Source: Clostridia bacterium
GTDB lineage: Bacteria > UBA6262 > WVXT01
Direction of reading: 5' to 3'
Assembly: GCA_030671905.1 (NCBI GenBank)
Contig: DAOVHK010000050.1
Coordinates: forward strand, 1 to 9,636
Length of the DNA stretch: 9,636 nucleotides
Shown in pieces: positions 5,395 through 9,636 of the stretch (positions are counted from its first letter, which is position 1; every line of letters begins with the position of its first letter). The notes under the pieces are model-generated. The model was not told where the DNA came from. It did not search any database and was given only the letters and a program-made list of their open reading frames with translations. A program made the position numbers and the translations under genes.

Positions 5395-6756
5395 TCACAT
5401 CTTCACCATCCGACAAGCAAACATGCCATCCATGTGGTGACGATGAGGATAAATTTTCAAGAAACCATTTTCATCAACCAGTTCTTCTTTAGAAACAGGA
5501 AGATAGGGCTTAACTGATTCCAGATGGAATAACGGTCTCTCCTTTAAGAACTTCTCAATAATTCTCTCGCCCTCTTCCGGTTCCAAACTGCAGACTGCAT
5601 AAACTAAAACACCTTTGGATTTAACACATAAAGAGCCCTCGTCTAAAATTGCATATTGCACCTGGGGCATTTTAACCAGAGTCCCCCGATAATCTCTATT
5701 CCAACGAACCTCCGGCTGACTCTGGATAATTCCCAGACTAGAGCAAGGCGCATCCACAAGGCATCGGTCAACTCTTTTTGAGTAAAGGGAACTTACTTTA
5801 GTAGCATCCAAAAGTTCTGCTTTCACATTGGTTACTCCCAAACGCATACAGTTTTCTTTAATCATTTCCAATCGAGGTTTACGAATATCTAGAGCAATAA
5901 TTGAACCTGTATTTTTCATAAGTTCTGCCATATGTGTAGTTTTCCCGCCCGGGGCGGCACAGGCGTCTAACACAGTCTCTCCAGGCTTAGGTGCAAGAAT
6001 ATAACTGATGAGCTGAGAACTCTCTCCCTGGACAGTAAATAAACCTTTCCTAAAGGATTCCAATTGAGTCAGAGAGACAAAATCTTTTATCTTTAGTCCC
6101 CCAGGAGTAACTGAACTTACCTCTACTTTTAAATCTTCTTTCTCCAGGGTAGGGATAATCTCTTCCCGGGTAGTCTTCAGTGTGTTGGTGCGAATAGAAA
6201 GGGGAGGTGCTTGATTATTAATTTCGCATAACTCTATTGTTTCCTTCTCTCCGAATCGCGACAGCCAACGCGTAATTAACCATTGTGGATGAGAGTAGGT
6301 TATGGAAAGATATTGGGAGAGGTTTTTTTGTTGGTCAGGATAGACAATATCTTTTACATTATCACTAACTGCACGTAGTAGTGCATTGACCAGTGAAACA
6401 ATACCAGTATGTCCAAATTCTTTGCTCATCTCTACTGACTCGTTAATTGCTGCGTAGGCAGGAATCTTATCAAGATACATTAACTGGTAAGCTCCCAACC
6501 TCAAAATATTTCTCACATAGGGGGAGAACTCTTCTATCTTTTGCTTGAAACTATAGGTATTCAATACCCAATCTAAAGTATTGAGATGTCGAATAACCCC
6601 ATAGACCAACTCGGTAACCAGCGCCCTATCCTCTTTCGATAACTCGTGAGTCGAGAGCGTACTATCTAAAGCAATTCTGCTATAGGCACCCTTTACCTCA
6701 ATCTTATATAGGACTTCTAAAGCAATTCTCCTGGCAGATTTCACTATTTCCCCCAC
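5395..6756 (-). CDS. rsmB: 16S rRNA (cytosine-967 C5)-methyltransferase RsmB
   Basis: RsmB (453 residues, normal length) forms m5C at 16S position 967 using S-adenosylmethionine. An N-terminal NusB-like helical domain (about 5-135) precedes the Rossmann methyltransferase core. Visible motifs: SAM-binding LDACAAPGGKTTH (263-275), ALD at 288-290, motif IV DAPCSS with C338 (the release cysteine), and motif VI VYAVCSLEPEEGE with C389 as the expected nucleophile. The C-terminal DGMFACRM matches the usual DGFFxAxL. The start is GTG at 6756, overlapping the fmt end; a second GTG at 6744 (forming TAGTG with the fmt stop, preceded by GGGGGA) is an equally plausible start and would remove four residues. 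Fmt-rsmB coupling is widely conserved. The copy 2 repeat lies right after its stop. Confidence 0.96.
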   Translation of the reverse strand: MGEIVKSARRIALEVLYKIEVKGAYSRIALDSTLSTHELSKEDRALVTELVYGVIRHLNTLDWVLNTYSFKQKIEEFSPYVRNILRLGAYQLMYLDKIPAYAAINESVEMSKEFGHTGIVSLVNALLRAVSDNVKDIVYPDQQKNLSQYLSITYSHPQWLITRWLSRFGEKETIELCEINNQAPPLSIRTNTLKTTREEIIPTLEKEDLKVEVSSVTPGGLKIKDFVSLTQLESFRKGLFTVQGESSQLISYILAPKPGETVLDACAAPGGKTTHMAELMKNTGSIIALDIRKPRLEMIKENCMRLGVTNVKAELLDATKVSSLYSKRVDRCLVDAPCSSLGIIQSQPEVRWNRDYRGTLVKMPQVQYAILDEGSLCVKSKGVLVYAVCSLEPEEGERIIEKFLKERPLFHLESVKPYLPVSKEELVDENGFLKIYPHRHHMDGMFACRMVKM

Positions 6757-7697
6757 ATATCACCAACTGTTAATCGGGCACCCTGAAGATAATCATAAGC
6801 CCTCTGAATAGACTTGCTTTCTGGCTGAACCCGAGTAACCAGAAGACTTCCTTCTCCGCAAGCCACTACAAATCCTTCTCCCTTTCTAATTCCCACAATC
6901 TTTCCCGGTTTAGGAAAGCCTCCCTTGTCAGCCTCAACAGGTGCTGGTATAATTTTAGCCCTTAATATTTTCACTTTCTCTCCACTTTTTATCTCAACGT
7001 AAGTTCCTGGCCAGGGATTGAGTGCCCGAATGCGATTGAGTATCCTACGAGATGAGTCATTCCAATTAATCTGACCATCACTTTTCTTCAACAATGGCGC
7101 ATAACTGATGCCAGAGTTATCCTGAGGGTGACCAGAAACTCTCTCCTCCCGTATCAAATTGAGCGTCTCTCCCAGTAAAACGACCCCCGCTTCACATAAT
7201 TTGTTCTGTAATGTTAAATAATTATCTTCAGGGTCTATGGAAACCTTTTTCTGTAAAATAACGTCTCCCGTGTCTACTTCTTCTTTCATAAAGATCGACG
7301 ATACCCCTGTATAAGAATTGCCCTCAAGAAGCGCCCACTGCACAGGAGCCGGGCCACGGTACTTAGGAAGCAGAGAAAAATGAATATTCACACAACCCTT
7401 TTGGGGAATACCTAAAACTTCAGGCACCAAGATTTTTCCAAAGGCAACAACCACAATTAAATCCGGGACTAATTCCTTAACACTTTTCACAAAGTTGCTG
7501 TCTGCAATCTTTTCGGGTTGAAAGAGAGTAAAGTTTTTCTGTAAAGCAAACTCCTTTACCCCTGAGTATTCCAAACGATGTCCCCGTCTAGAAGGGCGAT
7601 CCCCCTGAGTGATAATGGTTACAATTTCGTCACTCTCCATTATCTTCCTCAAGAACTGGAGGGAAAAGTCAGGGGTTCCCATAAACAAGATACGCAA
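6744..7697 (-). CDS. fmt: Methionyl-tRNA formyltransferase
   Basis: Fmt transfers a formyl group from 10-formyltetrahydrofolate to Met on initiator tRNA. The 317-residue length is standard. The N-terminal hydrolase-like domain begins MRILFMGTPDFS; the catalytic triad is visible as N104 and H106 in VNIHFSLLPKYRGPAP and D142 in EEVDTGDVIL. The C-terminal tRNA-binding domain (about 205-317) contains INWNDSSRRILNRIRALNPWPG. The start is TTG at 7697, decided by the family N-terminus and a strong AGGAGG five bases upstream. The gene overlaps rsmB. The usual preceding gene, def (peptide deformylase), is absent; a 100-base gap separates fmt from priA, so fmt might have its own weak promoter there, but none is convincing. 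Confidence 0.97.
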   Translation of the reverse strand: MRILFMGTPDFSLQFLRKIMESDEIVTIITQGDRPSRRGHRLEYSGVKEFALQKNFTLFQPEKIADSNFVKSVKELVPDLIVVVAFGKILVPEVLGIPQKGCVNIHFSLLPKYRGPAPVQWALLEGNSYTGVSSIFMKEEVDTGDVILQKKVSIDPEDNYLTLQNKLCEAGVVLLGETLNLIREERVSGHPQDNSGISYAPLLKKSDGQINWNDSSRRILNRIRALNPWPGTYVEIKSGEKVKILRAKIIPAPVEADKGGFPKPGKIVGIRKGEGFVVACGEGSLLVTRVQPESKSIQRAYDYLQGARLTVGDMWGK

Positions 7698-7792
7698 CTT
7701 TTCCTCCTGGTCCAGTCAAGTACTTCCAAGTTTAAGATAGCATGAAGTGGCTTTTAATAATAACAAATTCTTTGTGTTTATACAAATTTTTT

Positions 7793-7816
7793 CCCTCTCA
7801 GAGCATATTGAGAGGG
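7793..7816 (-). repeat. 8-bp perfect hairpin overlapping the priA stop codon
   Basis: CCCTCTCA (7793-7800) and TGAGAGGG (7809-7816) are perfectly complementary with an 8-base loop. In the priA transcript the TGA stop lies in the 3' arm. The tail is A-rich in that direction (AAAAAATTTG), not U-rich, so it does not fit an intrinsic terminator. It may stabilise the priA 3' end or slow ribosomes near the stop; function is inferred. Confidence 0.5.
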
Positions 7817-9636
7817 TCAACGTCAACACTAATCTCCATCCCCTTCTGTTCAAATCCCAGGTAGTGTCTCTGAAAAAAATCACCAATACCCTTCATATCA
7901 GTAGTTTTGATGATAATCTGCCAACGATATTTTCCGGCAATCTTATCCAGTACGGCTGGGGTGGGTCCTAGTATTGTGATTTGATTAAGCTCTCTTTTTA
8001 ATAGAGAACCAATTTTTTCAGATGTGGTTATAACTTTTTTTTCATCTTTCCCTCTTACCAGAATAATTACTAAGTTAGTAATAGGAGGATAGTTCAATTC
8101 TTTCCGGAATTCCATCTCTTTCTCGTAGAATGAGCGGTAATTATGCTGCAATGCCATTTTTATGCTATAATGGTCAGGATTATAGGTCTGCACGATAACC
8201 TCGCCACCTTTGGATCCTCGTCCGCTCCGTCCGGCAACCTGTGTAATTAGGGAGAAAGTTCTCTCTGCAGAACGGAAATCTGGCAAATTCAAAGCCGTAT
8301 CCGCTGAGATTATTCCCACCAGGGTAACATCGGGAAAGTCCCACCCCTTGGCCACCAGTTGAGTACCCACCAAGATATCGACTTTTCGCTGACGAAACGC
8401 ATTAAATATTTTCTCAGCAGCATGTCTATAACGCATCGTATCCCTATCCATTCTCATAACTTTTGCCCCGGGGAACATCTTTTTTACTACTTGTTCTACT
8501 TTTTCCGTCCCCGTTCCAAAATAGCGAATTTTTTTACTGCCACACCTAGAGCAGAATCTTGGCGCTTCAGCATGATGGTTACAATAGTGACACTTAACTC
8601 TTTTCTCATTAAAATGGTAGACCATGGAAATGTTACAATTTGGACATTTTAACACGAAGCCACATTCTCGACATAAGATAAAAGTAGAATACCCTCGCCG
8701 ATTTAAGAAGAGGATAATCTGCTCATCTCTTTCCAATCTCTCAGCAATGGCTTCAGAAAGTTTTTGAGAGAGGACGCCTTGAGTGTTTCTTTTCTTTAGT
8801 TCTTCACGCATATCAACTATATCTACTGAAGGAAGAGACCTTTCATATATCCTTTCCGGAAGAGTTAAAAGTCTATATGGTTTTATTCCTGTTAACGCCC
8901 GATAGAAAGCTTCTATAGAGGGAGTTGCTGAACCCAGGACAAGAGTCGCCCCCTCGAGTTCAGCCCTCTTCTGGGCTAATTCTCTAGTATGATACAAAGG
9001 TCTCTTTTCCTGCTTGTAAGAAGTATCATGTTCTTCATCAATTATTATTAGACCCAAATTGGGGAAAGGCGCAAAAATCGTTGACCTTGCTCCAATCATT
9101 ATATCTATCTTTCCCTGGTAGGCGGATTGCCAAGTTCTATACCTCTCTCCCTGGGAAAGGCGACTGTGCCACAGGCCGATTCGACTGGAACCGAATCTCT
9201 GTTTAAAAACACTCAAGAATTGTGGAGTCAATGATATTTCCGGAACCAAAAATATGGACTGCCTTCCCACCTCCTGAGCTTGAGCTATAGCCTGCAGATA
9301 AACCTCTGTCTTGCCACTGTCAGTTACGCCGTGGACAAGGAAGACAGTAAAACTTTTTTCTTTTATATTATTTTGAATGGGCTTTAGTATTCTCCTTTGC
9401 TGGGAAAATGGTATAAAGGCAGAGAAAACCTTTATTTCTGTCTTTTTAATCTTTTCTCTTAGTTTTACAGGCCGAAAATTGTGGGGGAGTATTATATCCA
9501 GAGCCTGCCCCAGAGAACAAACATAATATTTAGACATCCACTTAGCCAGCTCTAATAGATTTGTAGAAATTAAGGGTTCTTTATCGATAATTTCTTTAAT
9601 CATTTTTATGCCTTTTACTCTTGGCCTCGTTAAGCC
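7798..9636 (-). CDS. priA: Primosomal protein N' (replication restart helicase PriA), 5' end outside window
   Basis: PriA reloads the replisome at stalled forks as a 3'-5' superfamily 2 helicase. The frame stays open through the window edge past the Met at 9603 (11 further codons), and the 3'DNA-binding domain is largely missing, so this is a partial gene; the Met at 9603 is internal. Numbering from that Met: helicase motif I GVTDSGKTEVY (92-102), DEEH (189-192), GSATPS (224-229), eight zinc-binding cysteines (C311, C314, C320, C323, C338, C341, C351, C354), GTQLVAKGWDFPDV (413-426) and QVAGRSGRG (455-463), then the C-terminal domain with NYPPITNLV and GPTPAVLDKI. Motif I has Asp95 where Gly is most common. 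The product ends at TGA inside a hairpin. Downstream is fmt, without def between. Confidence 0.97.
   Translation of the reverse strand, partial: GLTRPRVKGIKMIKEIIDKEPLISTNLLELAKWMSKYYVCSLGQALDIILPHNFRPVKLREKIKKTEIKVFSAFIPFSQQRRILKPIQNNIKEKSFTVFLVHGVTDSGKTEVYLQAIAQAQEVGRQSIFLVPEISLTPQFLSVFKQRFGSSRIGLWHSRLSQGERYRTWQSAYQGKIDIMIGARSTIFAPFPNLGLIIIDEEHDTSYKQEKRPLYHTRELAQKRAELEGATLVLGSATPSIEAFYRALTGIKPYRLLTLPERIYERSLPSVDIVDMREELKKRNTQGVLSQKLSEAIAERLERDEQIILFLNRRGYSTFILCRECGFVLKCPNCNISMVYHFNEKRVKCHYCNHHAEAPRFCSRCGSKKIRYFGTGTEKVEQVVKKMFPGAKVMRMDRDTMRYRHAAEKIFNAFRQRKVDILVGTQLVAKGWDFPDVTLVGIISADTALNLPDFRSAERTFSLITQVAGRSGRGSKGGEVIVQTYNPDHYSIKMALQHNYRSFYEKEMEFRKELNYPPITNLVIILVRGKDEKKVITTSEKIGSLLKRELNQITILGPTPAVLDKIAGKYRWQIIIKTTDMKGIGDFFQRHYLGFEQKGMEISVDVDPLNML

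Noticed and set aside
7734..7742. Possible extended -10 (TGCTATCTT on the minus strand) upstream of fmt
   Set aside because: It matches the consensus at only four of six -10 positions, and there is no good -35 at a fitting distance; not strong enough to call a promoter.
8359..8652. Plus-strand open frame inside priA
   Set aside because: It lies antisense to the conserved zinc-binding and helicase region of priA and resembles no known protein.

Overview
The window is a compact, entirely leftward (minus-strand) block of bacterial housekeeping genes with no tRNA, rRNA, CRISPR array or insertion sequence. In transcription order (right to left) it holds priA (5' end outside the window), fmt, rsmB, a PASTA-domain membrane protein, rpe, rpsP, khpA, rimM, trmD, rplS, a yraN/UPF0102 gene, and a TPR plus PD40 beta-propeller gene that runs off the left edge. 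No stretch without a gene exceeds 300 bases; the longest gap (about 175 bases, khpA to rimM) carries a structured repeat.

Right half (about 3.6-9.6 kb): priA-fmt-rsmB-PASTA-rpe looks like a shortened form of the Firmicutes-type cluster priA-def-fmt-rsmB-rlmN-prpC-prkC-rsgA-rpe. The positions of def, rlmN, prpC and rsgA are empty. The prkC position holds a protein with membrane segments, three PASTA repeats and a C-terminal beta module like that of clostridial PrkC, but no kinase domain. This is the most interesting point in the window.

Left half (about 0.8-3.6 kb): rpsP-khpA-rimM-trmD-rplS is the classic S16/L19 operon. It encodes ribosomal proteins, a 30S maturation factor, an RNA-binding KH protein and the tRNA m1G37 methyltransferase, followed by the nuclease-fold YraN. 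Together with Fmt (initiator tRNA formylation) and RsmB (16S m5C), most of the window serves translation. Rpe serves the pentose phosphate pathway and PriA serves replication restart.

Left edge: a predicted protein with two TPR-like helical hairpins and at least four PD40 blades. Two of the blades carry an extra 11-residue segment with a calcium-loop-like D-x-N-x-D-G-x-I-D motif.

Intergenic DNA: a 25-base repeat (two mismatches) sits a few bases after the stop codons of both khpA and rsmB. The khpA copy is one arm of a long imperfect palindrome.

Organism: a bacterium with AT-rich DNA, strong GGAGG-type ribosome binding sites and frequent TTG/GTG starts. The gene order is Firmicutes-like, but the missing genes and the PD40/calcium-loop protein suggest an uncultivated candidate phylum (Omnitrophota-like is my guess). 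This is inference and cannot be settled from the window.
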